A stretch of 64,000 nucleotides of DNA, from contig CANMQJ010000014.1 in NCBI GenBank assembly GCA_947500005.1, forward strand, positions 89,180 to 153,179, written 5' to 3'. Shown here piece by piece: positions 54,960 to 62,602 of this stretch (positions are counted from its first letter, which is position 1; each line of letters begins with the position of its first letter). The translations under genes were made by a program, and so were the position numbers. The notes beneath the pieces were generated by a model. It worked only from the letters and a program-made list of their open reading frames with translations. It was not told the origin of the DNA and made no database searches. This stretch comes from an uncultured Paracoccaceae bacterium. GTDB taxonomy: Bacteria; Pseudomonadota; Alphaproteobacteria; Rhodobacterales; Rhodobacteraceae.

Positions 54960-55838
54960 TCAACCCTGGCTACGGAAAAGCCGGGTCGACGAGAACATCG
55001 CCTCCAGCTCCTCGATGCGCTCCTTGCTTTCCTCCCAGCGCGCCTCCTGAACCTCGGCGATCAGCGCCTCGACGATCAGTTGCAGCGCGATGGTCGAATC
55101 CCAGCTCGACGGCGCCTCGACCAGCCCGTTGAAGGTGAAATCGGCGCAGCGCGCGATGGGAGAGCCCCACTGGTCGGTGAACAGAACCACGGTCGCACCG
55201 CGCTCGCTGGCGATCTGGGCCAGCTTTTCCAGATGCGCCTCGTAGCGGCGGATATCGAAGATCACCAGAACCGCGCTGTCCCCCATGTCCAGCAGGTATT
55301 GCGGCCAGACATTCGCGGAATTGCCCAGCATGGTCACGTTGGGCCGGATGATCTGCATATGGTTGTAGAGGTAATCGGCGTTCGACCGCGTGATCCGCCC
55401 CCCCACAACGTAAAGGGGGCGGCTCGTGTCGGCCAGCAGGCGGGCCACCTGGTCGAACATCGCGGTGTCCGTCCGCTCCAGCGTGTGGCGCATGTTGGTC
55501 CAGACCACCTGTGCAAAGCGCATCAGCGGATGCTCGGCCCCCTCGTCCACCACCCAGGCGTCGCGCTTGGAAATTGGTTTCTTGATCTGCGCCGCCACCT
55601 CCTCGCGCAGCGCGTCCTGCAGGTCGGGAAAGCCGTCGAATCCCAACTTGCGCGCCATGCGGATCACCGTGGGGGTCGACACCCCCGCCGCCGCCGCCAG
55701 CTTGGTGATCGATTGCAGCCCGCCCATCGGATAATCCTGCAACAGGACCGAGGCCAGCTGCCGCTCGGAGCGGGTCAGCCCCTCCATCTGGTCCTGGATC
55801 ATCTGCTTGACGAGTTTGGTCGTGGGAACCACGCGCAT
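54960..55838 (-). CDS. MurR/RpiR-family transcriptional regulator
   Basis: 292 residues. N-terminal HTH_6 domain (LTRSERQLASVLLQDYPMGGLQSITKLAAAAGVSTPTVIRMARKLG, ~18-65) and a C-terminal SIS sugar/phosphate-binding domain (~125-260: PLYVVGGRITRSNADYLYNHM, GDSAVLVIFDIRRYEAHLEKLAQ). It diverges from the amidohydrolase-TRAP-ligase gene run, with 100 bp between starts. The gap holds two TGTA-N8-TACA sites. It most likely controls that run; RpiR proteins usually respond to a metabolite of the pathway they regulate. Confidence 0.9.
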   Translation of the reverse strand: MRVVPTTKLVKQMIQDQMEGLTRSERQLASVLLQDYPMGGLQSITKLAAAAGVSTPTVIRMARKLGFDGFPDLQDALREEVAAQIKKPISKRDAWVVDEGAEHPLMRFAQVVWTNMRHTLERTDTAMFDQVARLLADTSRPLYVVGGRITRSNADYLYNHMQIIRPNVTMLGNSANVWPQYLLDMGDSAVLVIFDIRRYEAHLEKLAQIASERGATVVLFTDQWGSPIARCADFTFNGLVEAPSSWDSTIALQLIVEALIAEVQEARWEESKERIEELEAMFSSTRLFRSQG

Positions 55839-55877
55839 GCCCTCGGGTTGGAGCGTTCCTTACAGCCTAAGCCTGAA

Positions 55878-55893
55878 TGTAACGGGCTGTACA
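55878..55893. promoter_or_regulatory. TGTA-N8-TACA element 1
   Basis: TGTAACGGGCTGTACA lies 39 bp before the RpiR-gene start codon. It has the same end quartets and spacing as the element at 55922. A longer imperfect inverted repeat (TGTACAGAAAT-N9-ATTTCTCTGCA, 55888-55918) begins within it and spans TTGACA, a possible -35 box. Confidence 0.5.
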
Positions 55894-55921
55894 GAAATTT
55901 TATTGACATTTCTCTGCACGC

Positions 55922-55937
55922 TGTAGCCAATGCTACA
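55922..55937. promoter_or_regulatory. TGTA-N8-TACA element 2
   Basis: TGTAGCCAATGCTACA is a perfect 6-bp inverted repeat (TGTAGC-CAAT-GCTACA). It overlaps an in-frame ATG at 55930, arguing that translation starts at the next ATG, 55939. It is spaced 44 bp from element 1. Confidence 0.5.
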
Positions 55938-55938
55938 C

Positions 55939-56730
55939 ATGACATCCGCTGCCGACTCCTTCCTGCTCGGCCCGACCGAGGGCCCCGCCGCGCGCGTGCT
56001 CAACGCGGGCGGGCAGTCGCGCGCCGTGCTGGTCTGCGAACATGCCAGCCGGTTCATCCCCGCCGCGCTCGACGGGCTGGGCCTGTCGCAGACGGCCGCG
56101 CGCTCCCATGCCGCCTGGGATCTGGGCGCCTTCGAACTGGCGGTCGAGCTCTGCGGCGCTCTCGACGCGCCGCTTGTCTACTCGCGCATCTCGCGGCTGG
56201 TCTATGACTGCAACCGCCCCCCCGAGGCACCCGATGCGATCCCTCCGAAATCCGAGATCTTCGCCGTGCCGGGCAATGTGGACCTGTCCGAGGCCGCGCG
56301 CGACCTGCGCGAGGCGGGCGTCTACCTGCCCTTCCGCGAGCTTCTCTCCGACACGCTGAACGCGCGCCTCGCGCCGCCGCTGGTCATCACGGTGCACAGC
56401 TTCACCCCGGTCTACCTGGGCCAGACCCGCGAGGTTGAACTGGGCATTCTGCACGATACCGACGACCGCGCCGCACGCGCGCTGCTCAGGGCGGCCGAGG
56501 GGTCGGGCCTGGCCTGCGCGCTCAACGAGCCCTATTCGGCCGCCGACGGCGTCACCCACACGCTGCGCGCGCACGCCATTCCGCGCGGCCTGCCCAACGT
56601 GATGATCGAGGTGCGCAACGACCTTCTCTCCGATGCCGCAGGCGTCAACCGCATGGCCGGGCTCCTGGCCCCGATGCTGGCGCGCGTGATGCAGGAACTG
56701 GTGCCGCAAGACGACCGGATCGAGACATGA
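55939..56730 (+). CDS. N-formylglutamate amidohydrolase-like enzyme
   Basis: 263 residues from ATG 55939. Belongs to the FGase (PF05013-type) zinc hydrolases: VLVCEHASRFIPAALDGLGL (Glu-His, ~35-54) and LVITVHSFTPVYLGQTR (His, ~150-166), with NVMIEVRNDLLS near the end. In histidine catabolism the family splits N-formylglutamate, but no hut gene is present here. Within this run, next to a glutamate-amine ligase-like gene, an N-acyl- or gamma-glutamyl-amide hydrolase role is more plausible. An ATG at 55930 is possible but lies inside the inverted repeat. No Shine-Dalgarno is obvious. Confidence 0.85.
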   Translation: MTSAADSFLLGPTEGPAARVLNAGGQSRAVLVCEHASRFIPAALDGLGLSQTAARSHAAWDLGAFELAVELCGALDAPLVYSRISRLVYDCNRPPEAPDAIPPKSEIFAVPGNVDLSEAARDLREAGVYLPFRELLSDTLNARLAPPLVITVHSFTPVYLGQTREVELGILHDTDDRAARALLRAAEGSGLACALNEPYSAADGVTHTLRAHAIPRGLPNVMIEVRNDLLSDAAGVNRMAGLLAPMLARVMQELVPQDDRIET

Positions 56731-56740
56731 GGGACGCGCC

Positions 56741-57259
56741 ATGAACCTACTGCGGGCCTATGTCCGGGTGATCGACCGCGTGAACCGCTGGATCGGAAGG
56801 GTGGTGATGTATGGCATCTTCGTGATGATGGCCATCCTGCTCTGGTCCTCGATCTCCAAGACCTTCCTGCTGCCCTCGCTCTGGACGCTGGAAATGGCGC
56901 AGTTCGCGATGGTGGCCTATTACATCCTCGGTGGCCCCTACTCGATCCAGATGGGCTCGAACGTGCGGATGGACCTGATCTATGGCGAATGGTCCGACCG
57001 CAAGAAGGCGCGGGCCGACGCGATCACCGTGCTCTTCCTGATCTTCTATCTCGGCGTGCTGCTCTATGGCGGCTATGACAGCCTCAGCTACTCGCTCCAG
57101 TATGGCGAGCGCAGCCCCACCGCCTGGCGCCCCTATCTCTGGCCGATCAAGTCGATCATGATGCTCGGCATCTTCCTCATGCTGCTCCAGGCGCTCAGCG
57201 AGCTGGCCAAGGACATCCTGCGGCTCAAGGGCCACGACTACCCGCGTGAGGTTCACTGA
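56741..57259 (+). CDS. TRAP transporter small permease (DctQ type)
   Basis: 172 residues with four membrane spans: WIGRVVMYGIFVMMAILLW, LEMAQFAMVAYYILGG, AITVLFLIFYLGVLLYGGY and LWPIKSIMMLGIFLMLLQAL. The stretch YYILGGPYSIQMGSNVRMDLIYG matches the conserved DctQ region. It pairs with the large permease that begins right after its stop. GAGGGA lies before the ATG. Confidence 0.9.
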   Translation: MNLLRAYVRVIDRVNRWIGRVVMYGIFVMMAILLWSSISKTFLLPSLWTLEMAQFAMVAYYILGGPYSIQMGSNVRMDLIYGEWSDRKKARADAITVLFLIFYLGVLLYGGYDSLSYSLQYGERSPTAWRPYLWPIKSIMMLGIFLMLLQALSELAKDILRLKGHDYPREVH

Positions 57260-58585
57260 ATGTCCTACGAGCTGATCGCGATCCTGATGTTCTCGACGAT
57301 GATGCTCATGCTGCTGACCGGGCAGCGGGTCTTCGGCGCCATCGGCTTCGTCGCGGTGGTGGCCGCACTGCTGCTCTGGGGCGACCGGGGCGGGTACGAC
57401 CTGGGCTTCTCGGCGGCGATGAAGCTGATGAAATGGTATCCGCTGCTGACCCTGCCGATGTTCATCTTCATGGGCTACGTGCTGTCGGAATCGAAAATCG
57501 CCGACGATCTCTATCGCATGTTCCACGTCTGGATGGGCGGGCTGAGCGGCGGGCTGGCCATCGGCACGATCGGGCTGATGGTGCTGATCTCGGCCATGAA
57601 CGGGCTTTCCGTCGCGGGCATGGCCATCGGCGCGACCATCGCCCTGCCCGAATTGCTCAAACGCGGCTACGACAAGCGCATGGTGACCGGCGTGATCCAG
57701 GCGGGCTCCTCGCTGGGCATCCTCGTGCCGCCCTCGGTGGTGCTGGTCCTCTACGCCATGATCGCGCGGCAGCCGGTGGGCCAGCTCTGGCTCGCGGGCG
57801 TCGTGCCGGGGCTTATGATGGCCGCCATGTTCATCGCCTATATCGCCATCCGCTGCCGCATGAACCCCGATCTCGGCCCCGCCCTGCCCGCCGCCGAGCG
57901 CGACGTGCCGCGCGCCGAGAAACTGCGCCTGCTGCGCGCGGGGCTTCTGCCGCTGGGCATCTTCGCGGCGATGATGGTGCCCTTCGTCAACGGCTGGACC
58001 TCGCTGGTCGAAAGCTCCGCCATCGGCGCGCTGACCGCCTTCCTTGCCGCCGTGCTCAAGGGCCGCATGACCCGCCAGGTATTCGAGACCTCGGTCCGCT
58101 CCACCCTGGGCATCACCTGCATGTTCATGTGGATCATCCTCGCCGCCCTCGCCTTCGGCGCGGTGTTCGACGGGCTGGGCGCGGTGCGCGCGATCGAGGA
58201 TCTCTTTACCGAACGCCTCGGCCTCAACCCCTGGCTGATCCTCATCCTGATGCAGCTCAGCTTCATCCTGATGGGTACCTTCCTCGACGACACGGCGATG
58301 CTGGTCATCGTGGCCCCGCTCTACGTGCCGCTGGTGGGCGCGCTGGGCTTCGACCTGATATGGTATGGTGTCCTCTACACCATCACCACGCAGATCGCCT
58401 ACATGACCCCGCCCTTCGGCTACAACCTATTCCTGATGCGGGCCATGGCCCCGCCCGAGATCACGCTGCGCGACATCTACGGCTCGATCCTGCCCTTCGT
58501 TCTGGTGATGGTCGTGGCGCTCGCCATCATCATGACCTTCCCGCAGATCGCGCTGTGGCTGCCCGAAACAATCTACAACAACTGA
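57260..58585 (+). CDS. TRAP transporter large permease (DctM type)
   Basis: 441 residues and about 12 hydrophobic segments. Family blocks: LLTLPMFIFMGYVLSESKIADDLY (~57-80), MNGLSVAGMAIGATIALPELLKRGYDKRMVTGVIQAGSSLGILVPPSVVLVLYA (~113-167) and MGTFLDDTAMLVIVAPLYVPLV. It uses an ion gradient to import the ligand carried by the binding protein. It starts immediately after the small-permease stop. Confidence 0.94.
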   Translation: MSYELIAILMFSTMMLMLLTGQRVFGAIGFVAVVAALLLWGDRGGYDLGFSAAMKLMKWYPLLTLPMFIFMGYVLSESKIADDLYRMFHVWMGGLSGGLAIGTIGLMVLISAMNGLSVAGMAIGATIALPELLKRGYDKRMVTGVIQAGSSLGILVPPSVVLVLYAMIARQPVGQLWLAGVVPGLMMAAMFIAYIAIRCRMNPDLGPALPAAERDVPRAEKLRLLRAGLLPLGIFAAMMVPFVNGWTSLVESSAIGALTAFLAAVLKGRMTRQVFETSVRSTLGITCMFMWIILAALAFGAVFDGLGAVRAIEDLFTERLGLNPWLILILMQLSFILMGTFLDDTAMLVIVAPLYVPLVGALGFDLIWYGVLYTITTQIAYMTPPFGYNLFLMRAMAPPEITLRDIYGSILPFVLVMVVALAIIMTFPQIALWLPETIYNN

Positions 58586-58631
58586 CCCCGGAACCCGCCG
58601 GGGCACGACCTGAAACCAACGGAGAGAGAAG

Positions 58632-59663
58632 ATGACCAACAGACGTTCCTTCCTGAAAGGCGCCGCTGTCGCGCCCGCCGCCGCGCTGGCAACGCCCGCA
58701 CTGGCGCAATCCACCATCACCTGGCGGATGCAGACCTATGCCGGCCCGGCTCTGGCCGCGCATGTCATCGACCCGGCCATCGCGATGTTCAACAAGATCG
58801 CCGGCGACCGGATGCAGATCGAGCTCTTCTACGCCGACCAGCTGGTCCCCACCGGCGAGCTGTTCCGCGCGATGCAGCGCGGCACGATCGACGCCGTGCA
58901 GTCCGACGACGACTCCATGGCCTCGCCCACCGAGGTCACCGTCTTCGGTGGATATTTCCCCTTCGCCTCGCGCTACTCGCTCGACGTGCCGGTCCTGTTC
59001 AACCAGTACGGCCTGAACGAGATCTGGGACGAGGAATATTCCAAGGTCGGCGTGAAACACATTTCCGCCGGCGCATGGGACCCCTGCCATTTCGCCACCA
59101 AGGACCCGATCCGCTCGCTCGCCGACCTGCAGGGCAAGCGCGTCTTCACCTTCCCCACCGCCGGCCGCTTCCTGGCGCAGTTCGGCGTCGTTCCCGTGAC
59201 CCTTCCCTGGGAGGATATCGAGGTCGCGGTGCAAACCGGCGAGCTTGACGGCATCGCCTGGTCGGGCATCACCGAGGACTACACCGTGGGTTGGGCCGAC
59301 GTGACCAACTACTTCCTCACCAACAACATCTCGGGCGCCTGGGCCGGGTCCTTCTTCGCCAACATGGAGCGCTGGAACGAGCTTCCCGAGGACCTGCAAA
59401 CGCTCTTCCGCGTCTGCTGCGACCAGTCGCATTACTACCGCCAGTGGTGGTACTGGGGCGGCGAGGCGCGCCTGCGCGTGCACGGCGAAAAGCTGCAACT
59501 GACCTCGATCCCCGACGCCGAATGGGCCGAGGTCGAGAAGGCCGCCCGCGTCTTCTGGGACGAGATCGCCGCGGAATCCGAGACCAAGGCCAAGGTCGTC
59601 GCGATCTTCAAGCAGTATAACGAGGACATGGAAAAGGCCGGCCGGCCCTACCGCTATACCTGA
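58632..59663 (+). CDS. TRAP transporter substrate-binding protein (DctP type), Tat-exported
   Basis: 343 residues. The Tat signal MTNRRSFLKGAAVAPAAALA ends in ALAQ, so export is folded via Tat. The ligand fold shows QTYAGPALAAHVIDPAI, LQGKRVFTFPTAG with the usual Arg (~157-160), and GITEDYTVGWADVTNYFLTNN. Tryptophan-rich end segment (YRQWWYWGGEARLRVHG). The ligand is unknown; many TRAP ligands are organic acids. A strong GGAGAGAG site precedes the ATG. The order small-large-binding protein is standard for one TRAP subtype. Confidence 0.92.
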   Translation: MTNRRSFLKGAAVAPAAALATPALAQSTITWRMQTYAGPALAAHVIDPAIAMFNKIAGDRMQIELFYADQLVPTGELFRAMQRGTIDAVQSDDDSMASPTEVTVFGGYFPFASRYSLDVPVLFNQYGLNEIWDEEYSKVGVKHISAGAWDPCHFATKDPIRSLADLQGKRVFTFPTAGRFLAQFGVVPVTLPWEDIEVAVQTGELDGIAWSGITEDYTVGWADVTNYFLTNNISGAWAGSFFANMERWNELPEDLQTLFRVCCDQSHYYRQWWYWGGEARLRVHGEKLQLTSIPDAEWAEVEKAARVFWDEIAAESETKAKVVAIFKQYNEDMEKAGRPYRYT

Positions 59664-59674
59664 CGAAACCAAGC

Positions 59675-59698
59675 GCCGGTCCGCCTTCGCGGGCCGGC
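59675..59698 (+). terminator. Hairpin between binding protein and ligase genes
   Basis: GCCGGTCCGC (59675-59684) pairs with GCGGGCCGGC (59689-59698) with one G-T pair and a 4-base loop, 12 bases after the binding-protein stop. It has no T-run. It may protect the binding-protein message or partly attenuate read-through to the three enzyme genes. Confidence 0.55.
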
Positions 59699-59744
59699 CC
59701 CACCCATCCCGGGCATGTCCCGGAGCCAATTCATAGGTCGCTAA

Positions 59745-61100
59745 ATGCTGACATTCGAGACGCTGAAGGCCCAGGTGGCCGAGGGCAAAATCGACACCGT
59801 CCTGGTCTGCCTCGTCGATATGCAGGGGCGGCTTCTGGGCAAACGCTACCACGCGCAGAACTTCGTCGACAGCGCCTGGAAGGAAACCCATTGCTGCAAC
59901 TACCTGCTGGCCACCGATCTCGAGATGGCCACGCCGCCCGGCTACAAGGCCACCAGCTGGGAGGCGGGATACGGCGATTACGTGATGCGGCCCGACCTCT
60001 CGACCCTGCGCCCGCTGCCCTGGCTCGAAGGGACGGCGATGGTGCTCTGCGACGTGCTCGACCACCACACGCATGAGCCCGTCCCCCATTCCCCGCGCGA
60101 GGTCCTCAAACGCCAGGTCGCCCGCGCCGAGGCGATGGGCCTGACGCCGATGATGGCGACCGAGCTGGAATTCTTCCTGTTCCAGGGCACGTTCGACGAG
60201 ATCCGCGCCAAGGGCTACCGCGACCTGACGCCCATCTCGGGCTATAACGAGGATTACCACATCCTCCAGACCACCAAGGAAGAACACGTGATGCGGCCCG
60301 TCCGCAATCACCTCTTCGCCGCGGGCATCCCCGTCGAGAACACCAAGGGCGAGGCCGAGGCCGGTCAGGAAGAGCTCAACATCCGCTATGCCGATGCGCT
60401 GGCCTGCGCCGATCACCACACGATCGCCAAGCACGCGGTCAAGGAAATCGCGCATATGCAGGGACACGCGGCCTCCTTCCTGCCGAAATGGCACCATGAC
60501 CGCGTGGGCTCGGCCAGCCATGTGCACCTGTCGCTCTGGCGCGGGGACGATCCCGCCTTCTTCGACGCCGATGCCCCCCACGGTCTGAGCGAACTGGGCC
60601 GGCAATTCTGCGCGGGCATGATCAACTACGCCCCCGATTACACCGCGTTCCTGGCGCCCTACGTCAACAGCTACAAACGCTTCATGAAGGGCACCTTCGC
60701 GCCCACCAAGACCGTCTGGTCGGTGGATAACCGCACCGCGGGCTTCCGCCTCTGCGGCGAGGGCACCAAATCCGTGCGCATGGAATGCCGCGTCGGCGGG
60801 TCGGACCTGAACCCCTATCTCGCACAGGCCGCGCTGATCGCGGCCGGGCTCAAGGGAATCGAGGAAAAGCTTGAACTTGCGCCGCCAACCTCGGGCGATC
60901 TCTACGAAAAGGCCGATGCCGGAGAGATCCCGCGCAGCCTGCGCGACGCGGTGGAAACACTGCGCGGATCGGCCATGCTGCGCGAGGCGATGGGCGATTG
61001 GGTGGTCGATCACTACACCCGCTGCGCGCAGTGGGAGCAGGAAGAATTCGACCGCGTCGTGACCGATTGGGAAATTGCACGCGGTTTCGAGAAGGCGTAA
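59745..61100 (+). CDS. Glutamine synthetase-like gamma-glutamyl ligase
   Basis: 451 residues of the GS catalytic fold, without the regulatory features of GlnA. ATP/glutamate-site motifs: MMATELEFFLF (Glu, ~136), KGEAEAGQEELNIRYADAL (~201-219), ASHVHLSLW (His, ~257), NSYKRFMKG and RMECRVGGSDLNPYL (Arg and Glu, ~346-360). It lacks the canonical adenylylation-loop signature. It belongs to the PuuA/IpuC/GlnT-like class that joins glutamate to an amine. Adjacent aldehyde and alcohol dehydrogenases suggest an amino-alcohol or related amine as partner; this is inference. Confidence 0.85.
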   Translation: MLTFETLKAQVAEGKIDTVLVCLVDMQGRLLGKRYHAQNFVDSAWKETHCCNYLLATDLEMATPPGYKATSWEAGYGDYVMRPDLSTLRPLPWLEGTAMVLCDVLDHHTHEPVPHSPREVLKRQVARAEAMGLTPMMATELEFFLFQGTFDEIRAKGYRDLTPISGYNEDYHILQTTKEEHVMRPVRNHLFAAGIPVENTKGEAEAGQEELNIRYADALACADHHTIAKHAVKEIAHMQGHAASFLPKWHHDRVGSASHVHLSLWRGDDPAFFDADAPHGLSELGRQFCAGMINYAPDYTAFLAPYVNSYKRFMKGTFAPTKTVWSVDNRTAGFRLCGEGTKSVRMECRVGGSDLNPYLAQAALIAAGLKGIEEKLELAPPTSGDLYEKADAGEIPRSLRDAVETLRGSAMLREAMGDWVVDHYTRCAQWEQEEFDRVVTDWEIARGFEKA

Positions 61101-61127
61101 GGCCGGGGCAAACGGAACCGGACAAGG

Positions 61128-61190
61128 GAGGGGGCGCTGCCCCCTCTGCCGCTGACGCGGCATTCACCCCCGGGATATTTTCGGCAAGAG
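61128..61190 (+). repeat. Intergenic terminator-like element, second copy
   Basis: GAGGGGGC-GCT-GCCCCCTC (8-bp stem, 61128-61146) is followed by CCCGGGATATTTTCGGCAAGAG (61168-61190, first 20 bases cited as CCCGGGATATTTTCGGCAAG). The core matches the element after the M20 peptidase gene. It lies between the ligase and aldehyde dehydrogenase genes, inside the run. Confidence 0.55.
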
Positions 61191-61220
61191 GAAAGGCGCA
61201 AGCGCGCCAAGAGGGAAACC

Positions 61221-62597
61221 ATGGCCCAGACAGTCAAATGCATCTCGCCGATCGACGGATCGGTCTACCTGGAACGCGACGCGCTCTCGCGCGATGAGGC
61301 CGTCGAGGCCGCGGCCCGCGCCGCGCAGGCCCAGCCGGTCTGGGCCGCGCGGCCCCTGTCGGAACGCATCGACCTGGTGCGCGCCGCCGTGGCCGAAGTG
61401 GGCAGGACCACCGACCGGATGGCCGAAGAACTGGCGCATCAGATGGGTCGCCCGATCCGCTATGGCGGCGAGTTCGGCGGGTTCGAGGAGCGTGCGGAGT
61501 ACATGGCCAAGATCGCCGAAGAAGCGCTGGCGCCCATGGTGATCGAGGACAGCGACGCCTTCACCCGCAAGATCACCCGCGAGCCGCATGGCGTGGTGCT
61601 GGTCGTGGCGCCTTGGAACTATCCCTACATGACCGCCATCAACACGGTGGCCCCGGCGCTGATCGCCGGCAACACGGTGCTTCTGAAACATGCCGCCCAG
61701 ACGCTGCAGGTGGGCGAACGGCTGGCCGAGGCCTTTCACGCGGCGGGCGTGCCCGAGGACGTGTTCCAGAACCTCGTGCTGGGTCACGACACCACCGCCG
61801 AACTGATTTCCGGCCGCCATGTGAATTTCGTGAACTTCACCGGCTCCGTGCGCGGCGGGCAGGCCATGGAACGCGCCGCGGCCGGCACCTTCATCCCCGT
61901 CTCGACCGAGCTGGGCGGCAAGGATCCCGGTTACGTGCGCGCGGATGCCGACCTGGACGCCGCCGTGGCGGGGCTGATCGACGGGGCGATGTTCAACTCG
62001 GGCCAGTGCTGCTGCGGGATCGAGCGGATCTATGTCCACGGCTCGCTTTACAACGCGTTCGTGGAAAAGGCGGTGGAGCTGGTCAGGGGCTACAAGCTGG
62101 GCAACCCGCTCGACCCCGAGACCACGCTCGGCCCGATGGCGCATGTGCGTTTCGCGCAGGTGGCCCGCGACCAGATCGAGGACGCCATCGCCAAGGGCGC
62201 GACCGCCCATATCGAGCGCATGGCGCAAGACGATGGCGGCGCCTATCTCACGCCGCAGATCCTGACCAACGTCTCCCACGACATGGAAGTGATGCAGGAG
62301 GAGACTTTCGGCCCCGTCGTCGGCATCATGCCGGTGCAGGACGATGACGAGGCGGTCGGCCTGATGAATGACAGCCGTTATGGTCTCACGGCCTCGATCT
62401 GGACGCGCGATGCCGCCGCCGCCGAGGCGATCGGCGCGCGGCTGGAAACCGGCACGGTCTTCATGAACCGCTGCGACTATCTCGACCCGGCGCTGTGCTG
62501 GACCGGCTGCAAGGAGACCGGCCACGGCGCGGGCCTCTCGGTGCTGGGCTTCCACGCGCTGACCCGTCCCAAATCCTACCACCTCAAGAAGGGCTGA
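61221..62597 (+). CDS. NAD(P)-dependent aldehyde dehydrogenase
   Basis: 458 residues, ALDH superfamily. Cofactor and catalytic motifs: VAPWNYPYMTAINTVAPALIAGNTV (~129-153), catalytic Glu in VSTELGGKDPGYVRAD (~229-244), catalytic Cys in NSGQCCCGIERIYVHG (~262-277; three consecutive Cys, the middle or first being the usual nucleophile), and EETFGPVVGIMPV (~360). It oxidises an aldehyde to an acid, most likely the product of the alcohol dehydrogenase encoded 6 bp downstream. AAGAGGGAAA precedes the ATG. Confidence 0.92.
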   Translation: MAQTVKCISPIDGSVYLERDALSRDEAVEAAARAAQAQPVWAARPLSERIDLVRAAVAEVGRTTDRMAEELAHQMGRPIRYGGEFGGFEERAEYMAKIAEEALAPMVIEDSDAFTRKITREPHGVVLVVAPWNYPYMTAINTVAPALIAGNTVLLKHAAQTLQVGERLAEAFHAAGVPEDVFQNLVLGHDTTAELISGRHVNFVNFTGSVRGGQAMERAAAGTFIPVSTELGGKDPGYVRADADLDAAVAGLIDGAMFNSGQCCCGIERIYVHGSLYNAFVEKAVELVRGYKLGNPLDPETTLGPMAHVRFAQVARDQIEDAIAKGATAHIERMAQDDGGAYLTPQILTNVSHDMEVMQEETFGPVVGIMPVQDDDEAVGLMNDSRYGLTASIWTRDAAAAEAIGARLETGTVFMNRCDYLDPALCWTGCKETGHGAGLSVLGFHALTRPKSYHLKKG

Positions 62598-62602
62598 CAG
62601 AC

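Noticed and set aside
55939..56730. Histidine utilisation (hut) gene hutG
   Set aside because: No hutH, hutU, hutI or hutF is present; the neighbours are a TRAP transporter, a ligase and dehydrogenases, so the hut symbol is not used.
58530..61163. 877-codon minus-strand open frame
   Set aside because: It is antisense to the binding-protein and ligase genes, both clearly coding by motif and start context.
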